Counted from the stretch's first letter, positions 8,505 to 17,476 are shown. The stretch: DNA of 64,000 nt from Candidatus Desulfosporosinus nitrosoreducens (GCF_030954495.1 NZ_JAVHUW010000047.1:1-64000), one strand, 5' to 3'. Translations and numbers: made by a program. The notes: generated from the letters alone by a model not told the origin.

Positions 8505-8788
8505 GTACGGAATCTGTTAGCAAGGCGGCAGCTTTGAAATATGATCAGACTGGAGCACCAAGGGTTGTAGCAAAAGGGAACGGAGAGATCGCTCAGAAAA
8601 TGATTCAAACTGCTGAAGCCGAAGGAATACCGATTCAGAAAAATGAAGCCCTTGTTGAAGCGTTAATGCAAATTGATTTAACGAAAGAAATACCGCCCCA
8701 ACTTTATCGGGCTGTTGCTGAAATATTAGCCTTTGTTTATCGTTTGGATAAGGCAAAAGCTGAGAGGACCTTAACCCCAGGCACATAA
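8501..8788 (+). CDS. FlhB C-terminal-domain homologue (YlqH type)
   Basis: A 95-residue protein equivalent to the cytoplasmic C-terminal domain of FlhB, the export-gate switch of flagellar type III secretion, without the membrane part. AALKYDQTGAPRVVAKGNGEIAQKMIQTAEAEGIP matches the FlhB segment around the autocleavage site, but the NPTH motif is replaced by the sequence ending KYDQTGAPRVVAKG, so self-cleavage is not expected. PIQKNEALVEALMQID follows the FlhB pattern. It overlaps the upstream gene by four bases (ATGA), indicating translational coupling. Family members in non-flagellar loci have no established role. Confidence 0.82.
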   Translation: MSTESVSKAAALKYDQTGAPRVVAKGNGEIAQKMIQTAEAEGIPIQKNEALVEALMQIDLTKEIPPQLYRAVAEILAFVYRLDKAKAERTLTPGT

Positions 8789-8841
8789 TTTAAGGGTTAC
8801 TCCACAAACTATCCAGACTTAAGCAATAGGGAGGTTAGGCT

Positions 8842-9282
8842 ATGGGTAGCTCTTTTGAAGTCTTAAATAAAATTTTAGAAGGCGAACATATAGCGATCGC
8901 ACAATATCAGGCCTGTATTGATGCTCTTGCCGCTGGTCCGTTTCGCAATCATCTCACAGCGCTGCTGACAGATCACAAAAATCACGCCACAAGGCTGGCT
9001 TATTACATCCAAACAAATGGCGGACATGTCCGGGAAGGGGCGGGCCTGATGGACAGCATTGTAAATTGGAAAAATCGAATAGGTCGGCTAGCTGAGGCAA
9101 AGCCGGAGGAAATACTGGAGCATCTTTATACTGGCGAGGACAAAGGGCTGGCCCGGGCCGAGCAATTCGCAGAGCAAAGCTTAACCAGTGCTGAAAAAGA
9201 AGTCTTGGAACCAATTTTGGCGGAGGAACATGATCATTTGAAACAGTTGCAAAAAATTAAAGAAGGACTCTTTTATCATTAA
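8842..9282 (+). CDS. Ferritin-like four-helix protein (DUF2383-like)
   Basis: A 146-residue, largely helical protein. EGEHIAIAQYQACI (E and H four apart), DHKNHATRL and AEEHDHLKQL have the E...ExxH spacing of the ferritin-like di-iron fold, and the overall length matches DUF2383-type proteins. A role in metal or redox stress handling is inferred, not shown. ATG 8842 is preceded by GGGAGG. It stands downstream of the ylqGH pair with a 53-base gap. Confidence 0.7.
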   Translation: MGSSFEVLNKILEGEHIAIAQYQACIDALAAGPFRNHLTALLTDHKNHATRLAYYIQTNGGHVREGAGLMDSIVNWKNRIGRLAEAKPEEILEHLYTGEDKGLARAEQFAEQSLTSAEKEVLEPILAEEHDHLKQLQKIKEGLFYH

Positions 9283-9397
9283 CATTTAAGGACTAAAGGC
9301 TTAGCGGCTGCTCGTGCCCTTGGCCCGGAAGACATTTTGCTGCTGTGCCGCTCTAGTTGTGTTTGTTTTAAAGGAGTTAATTTTTCTCACAAAATAT

Positions 9398-9424
9398 AAA
9401 AAAGCGGCAATAGCCGCTTTTGAA
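9398..9424. terminator. Bidirectional terminator
   Basis: AAAAGCGGC (9400-9408) pairs with GCCGCTTTT (9413-9421), giving a 9-bp stem with a short loop and A/T tails on both sides; it separates two converging genes. Confidence 0.8.
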
Positions 9425-9425
9425 A

Positions 9426-9740
9426 TTAAGCATTTTTTTCTTGCTGTTTCTTCATTAAACGTTTGCGAGCCAACATATTGGCTACTTTCCCATTATCTCC
9501 GAGAAGAAGGCCTTGCAGTCTCCATTCGCGGAAAGTCTGCCAGAATTGCTGCTCGGATATGCGGCGGGTAATTCGCTCGGACTCTTCATCATAGGGCCAG
9601 AATACATCGACCCATAACGTTCCATTACTGCTTAAAACCAATAAAAAATGAACAAGCTCCGGGTTTGGTGACTCGGAATCACGGATTAATATGTGTGAAC
9701 GGCCATTAGGGAAATCTGTGCGTATATAAGTAAGCTTCAT
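9426..9740 (-). CDS. Hypothetical protein, 104 residues
   Basis: A 104-residue soluble protein that I do not recognise. The first 50 residues have strand-like spacing (MKLTYIRTDF, HFLLVLSSNGTLWVDVFWP) and the rest is helical with a strongly basic C-terminus (LARKRLMKKQQEK). An AGGGGG ribosome site stands about ten bases before the ATG at 9740. It is convergent with the ferritin-like gene and shares its terminator. Confidence 0.6.
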   Translation of the reverse strand: MKLTYIRTDFPNGRSHILIRDSESPNPELVHFLLVLSSNGTLWVDVFWPYDEESERITRRISEQQFWQTFREWRLQGLLLGDNGKVANMLARKRLMKKQQEKNA

Positions 9741-10000
9741 GATAAATTATCCCCCTTTGTGCACTTTTGTTTGAAGTCTTGACGTTCCAACTAAAGTATA
9801 GCATGAAACTGAGAATAAAACGAAATTCTTTGACTTACGTTCAAGCCTCCAAAATAAGAAAATGCTGTTTGTTTCAAAGTCTCTGCTTTTTAAATTATGC
9901 TGTCGTTAGAGTGAAGGTTCATAGGATATGGGTATGCCGGAAAACTGTTTAGGATAGACTATAACTATATTGAAAAAGAAGTTCAATGGAGGGTACACAT

Positions 10001-10264
10001 ATGCTCACAGTTATTCATACCTTTGATGGTCCGGATAGAGACCGAATATTGGGAGAAGTGCGGTCGGGAATTCGCTCATTCGAAGATATTGATGGGTTCA
10101 AATTTGCTTCGGTCAATCGACAACAAGATACTTCAGAAATTATGCTTTTTTCGAAATGGGAAAACCGCAATGCCTTTGATAACTGGACTCACACTGTTGG
10201 GGAAAATAAAGCCTTCAAATCTTCAACTCCACAAATATTCGAGGTCCTCGAAGAAAAATATTAG
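10001..10264 (+). CDS. Antibiotic-biosynthesis-monooxygenase (ABM) fold protein
   Basis: An 87-residue dimeric alpha-beta barrel type protein: strands LTVIHTFDG and FKFASVNRQQ, helix RDRILGEVRSGIRSF, the Trp-containing block MLFSKWENRNAFDNWTHT and a final strand. This pattern is that of small ABM proteins, which include haem-degrading monooxygenases and orphan members; no catalytic assignment can be made. ATG 10001 is used because GGAGGG (9988-9993) lies before it; an upstream ATG at 9986 is part of that ribosome site. A terminator follows directly. Confidence 0.78.
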   Translation: MLTVIHTFDGPDRDRILGEVRSGIRSFEDIDGFKFASVNRQQDTSEIMLFSKWENRNAFDNWTHTVGENKAFKSSTPQIFEVLEEKY

Positions 10265-10269
10265 CCCTT

Positions 10270-10303
10270 TAGGTGTCAGGAGCAACCTGACACCTTTTAA
10301 TTT
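10270..10303 (+). terminator. Rho-independent terminator
   Basis: AGGTGTCAGG (10271-10280) pairs with CCTGACACCT (10286-10295) across a short loop, followed by TTTAATTT. Confidence 0.85.
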
Positions 10304-10330
10304 ATTGGAGACCTAAGAGATCACGGAGAT

Positions 10331-11143
10331 TCACAGAACGGCAGTGATTAATTCCTTGAGAGCTGCCTCGAGTCGTCGCGTCACAGAGTTTCCTGAACAA
10401 GGGGAAGACACTGGAAAAACAGTATGACCGGCAGACTTCACCGGCATAATGCCCATCAAAGCATTTGTCATAAAAACTTCGTCGGCTGATAAAAGGTCAC
10501 TCAGAGTGTAAAATCCTTCTTCTGCTGGGATGTCAAGCTTATGGGCTAGCTCCAAGACAAGTTGCCGGCGCGTACCGGGCAGACAGCCACTGGAAAGTGA
10601 TGGTGTAAAAAGCTGCTTGTTTTTTATAAAAAAGAAGTTGCTCATGGTACCTTCAGCAAGATAACCTTGGGAATTGAGCCAGATACCTTCGTCTGCGCCA
10701 AAATTAGCAGCTTCTTCTTTAGCTAAAATGTTTTCCAGATAATTAGTAGACTTTACAGAGATTAAAGGAGAATGTTCGTTGCGCGGATTGGCTAAAACGT
10801 GCAGACTTATTCCCTTACGATATTGTTCAGGGAAATAAGGCAGAGGTCTCACGCTGAAAAAAAGCTGGGCAGGGAGTCCGGCTGACGGGGACCCGCCGCT
10901 GAGTGTCAGGCGAAGAGCATAAGGGGGGGAATCCGGAGTTTGACGGAGAAATTTCTGCAGCAGATCTGTCCGCTCTTCTTTGTTGGGAAGTTGGAGGTTC
11001 AGCAATTCAGCTCCCCTGGTCATACGCCCCCAGTGAAGGTCTAAAAAGAGGGGCCCCTTTTCCAGGACCAGAAGTGTTTCGAAAAGTCCAAAACCGAATA
11101 AGGCTAAACGATCAAGAGGGGATATTAGCTCACTGGGAATCAT
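10331..11143 (-). CDS. pabC: Aminodeoxychorismate lyase
   Basis: A PLP enzyme of fold type IV that releases pyruvate from 4-amino-4-deoxychorismate to give p-aminobenzoate for folate. The 270-residue protein has GFGLFETLLV near the start, the Schiff-base Lys in SVKSTNYLENILAK, EGIWLNSQGYLAEGTMSNFFF and PGTRRQLVLELA, all typical of PabC. ATG 11143 has GGAAGG before it and overlaps the end of pabAB by 14 bases, so the two are translationally coupled; a frame open further upstream inside pabAB is not used. Branched-chain aminotransferases share the fold, but the context settles the role. Confidence 0.93.
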   Translation of the reverse strand: MIPSELISPLDRLALFGFGLFETLLVLEKGPLFLDLHWGRMTRGAELLNLQLPNKEERTDLLQKFLRQTPDSPPYALRLTLSGGSPSAGLPAQLFFSVRPLPYFPEQYRKGISLHVLANPRNEHSPLISVKSTNYLENILAKEEAANFGADEGIWLNSQGYLAEGTMSNFFFIKNKQLFTPSLSSGCLPGTRRQLVLELAHKLDIPAEEGFYTLSDLLSADEVFMTNALMGIMPVKSAGHTVFPVSSPCSGNSVTRRLEAALKELITAVL

Positions 11144-13160
11144 ATAATTTTCCTTCCAAAACCCTGAACAGGGCTTTTGCTTTATCAAGCGTTTCTTTAT
11201 ATTCATCTTCTGGCAAGGAATCGGCGACGATACCTCCTCCGGCGTGAACAAAAGCCCTTCCGTTTTTTAAAATGATTGTGCGAATTACGATATTCAAATC
11301 CCAAGCACCGTCAAAGCCCAGATAACCAATGCTTCCAGTGTAAATGCCGCGCCGGTAAGGTTCTAGTTCATCAATAATTTCCATAGCCCTAATCTTGGGA
11401 GCTCCGGTAATAGACCCGCCGGGAAAAACGGCTTGTAAAACGGCGCCGGGCAGGAGTCCTTTATGAAGCTGTCCCGTGATCGTTGAAACAAGATGCCAAA
11501 CCGTTGGATATTTTTCTAAAGCAATTAGCTCAGGAACTTTAACACTGCCAAATTCACAAATACGTCCCAAATCGTTGCGTTCTAAATCAATGATCATAGT
11601 CAGTTCGGCACGGTCTTTGAGGCTGTTTTGCAGAGCGAGGGCCTGAGCTTCATCCTCCTGCGGCGATGATTTACGCGGACGAGTCCCCTTGATGGGCCGG
11701 GTTTCAATATAGCCGTTCCCTTTAATTTGCAGGAAACGCTCCGGTGAACTGCAGAGGATTTGAAAGTCGTCGTAGGGAAGAAAAGCCGCAAAGGGTGCAG
11801 GATTTTGAAGATGCAATTTGGCATAGAGCTCCCAAACGTCGCCATTCCAGGGCATGGAAAATCGTTGGGTTAGGTTGGCCTGGTAAATATCACCGGCGTA
11901 AATGTATTCAATTACACGCTTTAAATCTTGCAGATAGTCTTCTTTGGAGACCGAAGGAGTGATCGGGAAAACGGTTTGGTCTTGCAAAGAGAATTCTGAT
12001 AATTCCCTTGATGCCTGAGGTGCGTGAGAATTGAGCAGCTGTTCTAAATAGTGAATGCGGGCGTTGGCTAAATCAGTCCGGCAAGTTCCATTTTCGTCCA
12101 TCCCGCAGGCGACGAGCCAGTAGCTTCCGCGGCGGTGATCATAAACTAAAATTCCGTCATACCAGGCAAAACGCCAGAGAGGCAAGCCTAAGTCATCCTC
12201 CGCAAGAGAAGGTAATTGTTCAATTTCGTTTTTAAGATCATAACTAATAAAACCTACTGCTCCTCCGGAGAAAGGAAAGGGGGCGGCAGAGACCTGATAT
12301 TTATTAAAGGATTCGTCAAGGAAGTCAAAACTTCCCGGGGAGCGCGAAGGCCTGACAGTTTTTTGCAGGAGATTTGGCCAGGAAACTTCAAGTTTATCGG
12401 GATAGGCGGTGGCCTCTAAAAACGGCGCTGCCCCCATAAAGGAATAGCAGCCTAGTTCCTCGTAATTCTTGCCGCTATCGAGAAAAAAAGGAGAAGGTTC
12501 TTTTTTAAACGCTTGAAACATCTGGCAAGGCGGCAGAGAACTAGTGAAAGGTTTTGCAATCCAGGCCGAAGGTTTATTTAATGTTTTCCACAGAGCCGCC
12601 TGACTAAGAGCATTTTTTAAAAGTTGACGGCCGGAATGAGTGAGGATTGCCTCGGGATGAAATTGAATCCCTTCAATCGGCAGGCTCACGTGGCGAACCC
12701 CCATAATCTCCCCGTCCGTAGTCTCTGCGCTGACGATCAATTCTGGGGGAAGGGATGATCGTTCGATAATAAGAGAGTGATACCTTGTTACCACTAAGGG
12801 GTCCGGCAAATCGGCGAAGACTCCGAGACCATCATGGCGAATCGCTTCAGTTTTACCGTGAATTGGCCGCTTAGCCCGTACTATCCTGCCGCCAAAAAAT
12901 TGCCCAATGGCTTGATGTCCAAGGCATACCCCCAGAATCGGTATTTCTCCCTTAAAACGCTCAATAATGGTTAAAGAAAGCGGTGATTCCGAGGGAGTAC
13001 AAGGACCGGGGGAGATCACAATGAGGTCAGGGTGCAATTGTTCAATTTCCTCTAAAGTACATGTATCTTGGCGCTTGACGACAATTTCTGCTCCGAGTTC
13101 GCCAAAGTATTGGTAAAGGTTATAGGTAAAGGAATCATAGTTGTCCAACATAAATATCAT
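11130..13160 (-). CDS. pabAB: Fused aminodeoxychorismate synthase (PabA-PabB)
   Basis: A 676-residue fusion that converts chorismate and glutamine into aminodeoxychorismate. Residues 1-190 are the glutamine amidotransferase: nucleophile Cys in GVCLGHQ, oxyanion ISPGPCTP, and the HxE pair in QFHPEA. Residues 200-676 are the PabB chorismate-binding domain, with SSPERFLQIKG, PIKGTRPRK and GSITGAPKIRAMEII. The Lys in PIKGT marks aminodeoxychorismate synthase; anthranilate synthases have Ala there. Most Firmicutes keep pabA separate, so the fusion is a notable but known arrangement. ATG 13160 follows AAGGGG. It is the first gene of a pabAB-pabC operon. Confidence 0.93.
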   Translation of the reverse strand: MIFMLDNYDSFTYNLYQYFGELGAEIVVKRQDTCTLEEIEQLHPDLIVISPGPCTPSESPLSLTIIERFKGEIPILGVCLGHQAIGQFFGGRIVRAKRPIHGKTEAIRHDGLGVFADLPDPLVVTRYHSLIIERSSLPPELIVSAETTDGEIMGVRHVSLPIEGIQFHPEAILTHSGRQLLKNALSQAALWKTLNKPSAWIAKPFTSSLPPCQMFQAFKKEPSPFFLDSGKNYEELGCYSFMGAAPFLEATAYPDKLEVSWPNLLQKTVRPSRSPGSFDFLDESFNKYQVSAAPFPFSGGAVGFISYDLKNEIEQLPSLAEDDLGLPLWRFAWYDGILVYDHRRGSYWLVACGMDENGTCRTDLANARIHYLEQLLNSHAPQASRELSEFSLQDQTVFPITPSVSKEDYLQDLKRVIEYIYAGDIYQANLTQRFSMPWNGDVWELYAKLHLQNPAPFAAFLPYDDFQILCSSPERFLQIKGNGYIETRPIKGTRPRKSSPQEDEAQALALQNSLKDRAELTMIIDLERNDLGRICEFGSVKVPELIALEKYPTVWHLVSTITGQLHKGLLPGAVLQAVFPGGSITGAPKIRAMEIIDELEPYRRGIYTGSIGYLGFDGAWDLNIVIRTIILKNGRAFVHAGGGIVADSLPEDEYKETLDKAKALFRVLEGKLYDSQ

Positions 13161-13224
13161 GAGTAATTCCCCTTAAAATTTAACCGTATGCGCTGACCGG
13201 GATAGCTCGGACGAATCAAAGCTG

Positions 13225-13731
13225 CTAATTTGAATTATGCAGCATATTATCAAGTTCTTCGAAAGCGGGCTGAAGATTAGGATCGTTGATTCCCTGCAAA
13301 ACCATAGTCCGATTAATGGTGACTTGTCCCACATTAGAGCCTTCAACTTCTATTTGGAGTGACTGAACATCAAGGGCAAGAGCATGTCCATCAACGACAA
13401 AAGACATTCGTTTGGGCTGAGGATAATTGGCCTGTAAACTGACTGTTGTTGTTGGCTGATCGGATTGGGCCAATTCTTGAGGAGTGGGGGTGTGTAAGTC
13501 GCTTAAAACAAAAGAAGATTCTACAAGCAATTTTTGCATGACAGCCATGTTGGCATTCCAAGGTAATTGGACTAATTCAGATTGAGTCATACCGGAAGGG
13601 GAAACAGTAAGGATAACGTAGGAACCGTCTTGCGTCAAATAAGGTTTATCAGAGCATCCGCTCAGGAATAAACTTGAGCATAAAACAATTAAGCCGAATG
13701 CCAATGTTGAAAATGTTCGTCTCGACAACAA
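13225..13731 (-). CDS. Putative lipoprotein
   Basis: A 168-residue exported protein. Residues 1-26 are a lipoprotein signal peptide with lipobox LSGC, so it should be lipidated by Lgt and anchored outside the membrane. The mature part has beta-type segments (YVILTVSPSG, TTTVSLQANY, SLQIEVEGSNVGQVTI) without a recognisable family; it could be a GerM-like or sporulation-type lipoprotein, but this is only a guess. The start is a TTG at 13731 after AAGGAAGAAGG. It lies upstream of pabAB on the same strand but 65 bases away. Confidence 0.7.
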   Translation of the reverse strand: MLSRRTFSTLAFGLIVLCSSLFLSGCSDKPYLTQDGSYVILTVSPSGMTQSELVQLPWNANMAVMQKLLVESSFVLSDLHTPTPQELAQSDQPTTTVSLQANYPQPKRMSFVVDGHALALDVQSLQIEVEGSNVGQVTINRTMVLQGINDPNLQPAFEELDNMLHNSN

Positions 13732-13885
13732 TGGGATAGCCTTCTTCCTTAAACAAGATTGCCAACATCTATTATATCTTCTGATTTCTCACTGTTAATA
13801 TTCGCTGCTTAATCTCTAAATCCTGCTTTTACGTTGCTTCCTTCCTGAAGATTGGGTACAATAGCTCAGAGAGGGGTCAAAGGTA

Positions 13886-16663
13886 TTGCGCAAAGACGTG
13901 ATTTTTTTAAATATAGAAAAGACAGTTCTCGAAGGCAAGGACGAGGAAATTTTTGAATTCACAGCCTTGCGGATACATGACGGACAATTGCCGGAATCAT
14001 GTTGTTTTTTTGTCTGCCAGGAACAGCCTTATAACCCGGAAGCCTATTCCATTATATTGCCTCAAGATTCGATTGGTGTCTTATCACTTCCGGAGTATCG
14101 TCAAAAAATACGCGATTTTTTTGACGATGCCGTTTTGGTCAGTCATTGTGACGCATCGTATCTGCGTATTTTAGAGAGAGCCTTAAATGCGCCTTTTCCG
14201 AATATAGCCTGGGATACCACAGAATTGGCCCGGATTTTCTTCCCGTCGCTGCATCATTACCAGTTGCCCTATTTGGCAGAGGAGCTTAGGCTTAGCGGCG
14301 AGGGAGAGCTGAATATACATCCTTCCGAGCAAAAGGTACATTTAATATGGAAGCTTTTTGAAGCATGTCGCAATAAAGGCTTGGGCTTTGATCTTAGTTT
14401 TTTCGATCAGGCCCAGGCATTTCTGGCAGGTTGGTCGGGAAAAAGTTTTTTCGACGATTTACGCCGGGAAATAATACGTCAATTTCCGGATCGCCGGATT
14501 CAGACGGATCTCGTACTTTCCCCGTCGCCTGAGGGATTATTTGCTCAGAGCCAAAATTCAGATCAGAAAATACCCGATTCCCTCAAGTGGATCAGTGAAA
14601 GCTTTTCCGAAGGAGGAATCCTTGAACAATCTTTGCCAGGGTATGAATGCCGCCCCGGTCAGACCAAAATGGCTCAACTTATTGCTGAGGGCTTCATTTC
14701 CGCCCACCATGTCGTGATTGAGGCCGGAACAGGGACGGGAAAGTCCTTTGCTTATTTAATCCCCAGCCTGTGGTTTGCTCGAAAAACCGGACGAAAGGTT
14801 GTCGTCGCTACACATACGATTCCCCTTCAGGAGCAACTGCAAAAAAAAGATATCCCGATGCTGGCCAAAGTACTTCCTTTTTCCTTTCGGACCTCTGTAT
14901 TAAAGGGTAAAGGAAATTATTGCTGCCTGAAACGCTGGCTTAGTTGTTTAACGAATCCTCAGGAGATTGCCGGTCAAGACCAAAAGCTGGCGGTTTTGAG
15001 TACCTTGGTCTGGCTGAGAGAGACCAGAACAGGGGATATCCAGGAACTTTCCAAAGTACCGGGGCTAATGTCAATCTGGCCGGATCTAAGTGCGGACAAC
15101 GAGTTGTGCAATCCGGGCAAATGCTCCAAATCCGGAGTCTGTTTTCTGCTGAGAGCACGTAAAAAAGCAGAAGAAGCCGATGTCTTAATCGTTAACCATT
15201 CGTTGCTGTTTTCCGATCTCAAAACAGATTATAATGTTTTGCCGGAATATCATCACTTAGTGCTTGATGAAGCCCATCAGGTATATCAAACGGCGTTGCA
15301 AAATTTGGGCTCTGAGCTCTGCTTCGAGGTTCTCACGAGGACGCTTGAAACCATTTATCGACAATCAGGAGCCAATTTTTACACAACAACAAAGCTTCGT
15401 TTAGAGTCCTTTCGCTTTACTGCCCCGGTCGTTTCTTGGGACATCTTCGCTCAACGCCTGGATAATATTCCTGAACTATGTCTTAATGTCTTGACGCAAG
15501 GGAAAGAATTATTTCAATTATTAGAAGCCATTTTAGGACTTGAGCGCACATTCCGCTTTGTTTCCAGGCATACAAGCCTTTCCTGGTGGAGTCCGCTGCT
15601 TGTTCAATTTGAAAATTTAATAGGGCGCCTTAAATCTCTAGTTGCCGTTATGCAGAGTTTAACGAGTGTGTTGAACGGAGAAGAGGCTGATGAAGTCGAA
15701 GAATTAAGCTATGTCATCAACACGCATCAAAGAGAACTGCAAGAAATTCAAGACACCCTTGCTCTGGCAATTAACATAGCTGATCCCCGGCAAGTAACTT
15801 GGTTGGAACGAAGTTCAAGACTCTATTTAAAAACATCTCCTCTTGAAGTGAGTGACATCTTAAAAGAAAAAATATTTTCACGCCTCGATACTGTCATTTT
15901 GACGTCCGCGACCTTGAGCATTGCCAATTCATTTAACCATTTTCTTCAGGATATTGGCTTGCCTTTAACAACAAAAACCGCAGCAGTGGATTCTCCCTTT
16001 AACTTTGACGCTCAGATGCAGTTTTTCGTCTTAAACAAAGGTCTTAACGCCGTTCATTCGGACGAGGAAAAAGTGGACGTTTTGTCCGAGCTGATTCTAA
16101 ACGTCGCTGAGCGCATGCAGGGGCGGACCTTGGTTCTGTTTACGGCCCATAAGTTGTTAAGAGAAACTTATGCCGACTTAAAGCCTCGCCTAACAAAGCT
16201 TAATATTGACACCTTAGCTCAGGGAATACAAGGAGAACGAACCACTTTACTGGAAACCTTTAAAAGAAACCCCAAGAGTGTTTTGCTGGGAGCTAATAGT
16301 TTTTGGGAGGGTATTGATATTCCCGGGGAAACTTTATCTTGTGTTATCCTGGTCAAATTGCCTTTCTGGCCTCCGTCACTTCCTTTGATTGAAGCTCGTT
16401 CGGAATTTTTAAAAGCTCAGGGGCGTGATCCCTTTCGCGAGTTCCTTTTGCCGGAAGCGGTTATTCGTTTTAAACAAGGATTTGGCCGGCTCATCCGTTC
16501 GAAGGAGGACCGGGGATTTGTAATCTTGCTGGATGATCGGGTGATCGGCAAATATTATGGCCGGTATTTTCTAAGCTCTTTGCCCATACGAACTCATTTT
16601 AGGGCGGATGATCGCCAATTGTTCCAGAAAATTAGTGATTGGAAGTTTAGGGAATTGATGTAA
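13886..16663 (+). CDS. dinG: DinG-family helicase with N-terminal exonuclease-like domain
   Basis: A 925-residue XPD/DinG-type superfamily 2 DNA helicase. Residues 1-165 align with DnaQ-type DEDD exonucleases but the catalytic acids look lost: DxE reads NIE (FLNIEKT), the motif II Asp is Tyr (SHCDASYLRIL) and the motif III H-x4-D reads H-x4-K. The helicase follows with Walker A EAGTGTGKS (near 282), four Cys that fit the [4Fe-4S] domain (CC...ELCNPGKCSKSGVC), DEAH as LDEAHQ and C-terminal GANSFWEGIDIPG plus QGFGRLIRS. The start is TTG 13886 after GAGGGG. It probably unwinds DNA or R-loops during repair. Confidence 0.9.
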   Translation: MRKDVIFLNIEKTVLEGKDEEIFEFTALRIHDGQLPESCCFFVCQEQPYNPEAYSIILPQDSIGVLSLPEYRQKIRDFFDDAVLVSHCDASYLRILERALNAPFPNIAWDTTELARIFFPSLHHYQLPYLAEELRLSGEGELNIHPSEQKVHLIWKLFEACRNKGLGFDLSFFDQAQAFLAGWSGKSFFDDLRREIIRQFPDRRIQTDLVLSPSPEGLFAQSQNSDQKIPDSLKWISESFSEGGILEQSLPGYECRPGQTKMAQLIAEGFISAHHVVIEAGTGTGKSFAYLIPSLWFARKTGRKVVVATHTIPLQEQLQKKDIPMLAKVLPFSFRTSVLKGKGNYCCLKRWLSCLTNPQEIAGQDQKLAVLSTLVWLRETRTGDIQELSKVPGLMSIWPDLSADNELCNPGKCSKSGVCFLLRARKKAEEADVLIVNHSLLFSDLKTDYNVLPEYHHLVLDEAHQVYQTALQNLGSELCFEVLTRTLETIYRQSGANFYTTTKLRLESFRFTAPVVSWDIFAQRLDNIPELCLNVLTQGKELFQLLEAILGLERTFRFVSRHTSLSWWSPLLVQFENLIGRLKSLVAVMQSLTSVLNGEEADEVEELSYVINTHQRELQEIQDTLALAINIADPRQVTWLERSSRLYLKTSPLEVSDILKEKIFSRLDTVILTSATLSIANSFNHFLQDIGLPLTTKTAAVDSPFNFDAQMQFFVLNKGLNAVHSDEEKVDVLSELILNVAERMQGRTLVLFTAHKLLRETYADLKPRLTKLNIDTLAQGIQGERTTLLETFKRNPKSVLLGANSFWEGIDIPGETLSCVILVKLPFWPPSLPLIEARSEFLKAQGRDPFREFLLPEAVIRFKQGFGRLIRSKEDRGFVILLDDRVIGKYYGRYFLSSLPIRTHFRADDRQLFQKISDWKFRELM

Positions 16664-16731
16664 TATAGGTGCTTTAATAATCCTCGTAAAAATGGTAAAC
16701 TAGAGAAAATCGAGAGGAGGTTTCATTTTCG

Positions 16732-16791
16732 GTGAAACAATATCCCATATCACGTGATGGCTGGCTAATGGGGAGCGTGAATAAAGAATGA
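16732..16791 (+). pseudogene. 19-codon remnant of phosphatidylserine decarboxylase (psd) or leader peptide
   Basis: A short reading frame starts at GTG 16732 behind AGGAGG (16715-16720), encodes MKQYPISRDGWLMGSVNKE and stops at TGA 16789-16791, overlapping the pssA start as ATGA. The opening KQYPISRDGW resembles the N-terminus of Psd (usually IAREGW), which often precedes pssA in related bacteria. The simplest reading is that psd was deleted internally and its start and coupling were kept, so the piece now acts as a leader that delivers ribosomes to pssA. The Psd resemblance is based on about ten residues and is therefore tentative. Confidence 0.5.
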
Positions 16792-17327
16792 GTGGAAGAC
16801 CGATTCCCGCTCGTATGATCCCGAGTATGTTTACTCTGGCAAATCTGTTGTTCGGTTTTCTTGCCTTAGTTTGGGTGCTTGAGGGGAATTTCGATTTGGC
16901 TTCGGCCATGATTTTACTTTCTGTACTCATGGATAGTTTAGACGGCAAAGTTGCCCGCAGACTTTCTGTGAGTTCGGAGTTTGGCAAGGAGCTTGATTCT
17001 TTGAGTGATCTGGTTTCTTTCGGTGTTGCTCCTGCCATTCTAACCTATCAAGCCACTCTCCAGCCTCTCCAGCCCGACTACATGAGGTATATTGGTTTGG
17101 GGATTGCCGTGGGGTTTGCTTTGTGCGGCGCAGTTCGGTTGGCACGTTTTAATATGCTTAACATTACAACCTATTTCGTCGGAGTTCCAATTACCTTTGC
17201 CGGTGGTTTTATGGCCTTGTTAATGTTTCTGCACAGTATGCTGCCGTGGTATGTTTATCCCGTAAGTATGGTGATTCTTGCTTTTCTGATGGTTTCCACC
17301 TTTAAAGTCCCCAAACTTGGCAAATAG
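16788..17327 (+). CDS. pssA: CDP-diacylglycerol-serine O-phosphatidyltransferase
   Basis: An integral membrane enzyme that makes phosphatidylserine from CDP-diacylglycerol and L-serine, the precursor of phosphatidylethanolamine. The 179-residue protein has the CDP-alcohol phosphotransferase signature D-x2-D-G-x2-A-R-x8-G-x3-D-x3-D (MDSLDGKVARR...FGKELDSLSD, about residues 46-69) and about five membrane helices. The ATG overlaps the stop of a short upstream frame (ATGA), so translation is likely coupled. No psd gene lies beside it, so decarboxylation must be encoded elsewhere or may be absent. Short for the family but complete. Confidence 0.92.
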   Translation: MSGRPIPARMIPSMFTLANLLFGFLALVWVLEGNFDLASAMILLSVLMDSLDGKVARRLSVSSEFGKELDSLSDLVSFGVAPAILTYQATLQPLQPDYMRYIGLGIAVGFALCGAVRLARFNMLNITTYFVGVPITFAGGFMALLMFLHSMLPWYVYPVSMVILAFLMVSTFKVPKLGK

Positions 17328-17367
17328 AGCTTTTCGGAATTATTGTTTAATTTCATAAATTTGCGCT

Positions 17368-17409
17368 CAAAAAGCGAGCAGGAAGAAGGGCTTTCCTGCT
17401 CGCTTTTTG
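17368..17409 (+). terminator. Strong terminator after pssA
   Basis: AAAGCGAGCAGGAA (17371-17384) pairs with TTCCTGCTCGCTTT (17393-17406) and runs into TTT. On both strands an A/T tail is present. Confidence 0.9.
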
Positions 17410-17476
17410 CACCCCTTAGGAGAGTCCGGCATATAGTATGGCACAGGACTGTGAACACTAAGGAGGAAGCGTTTAT

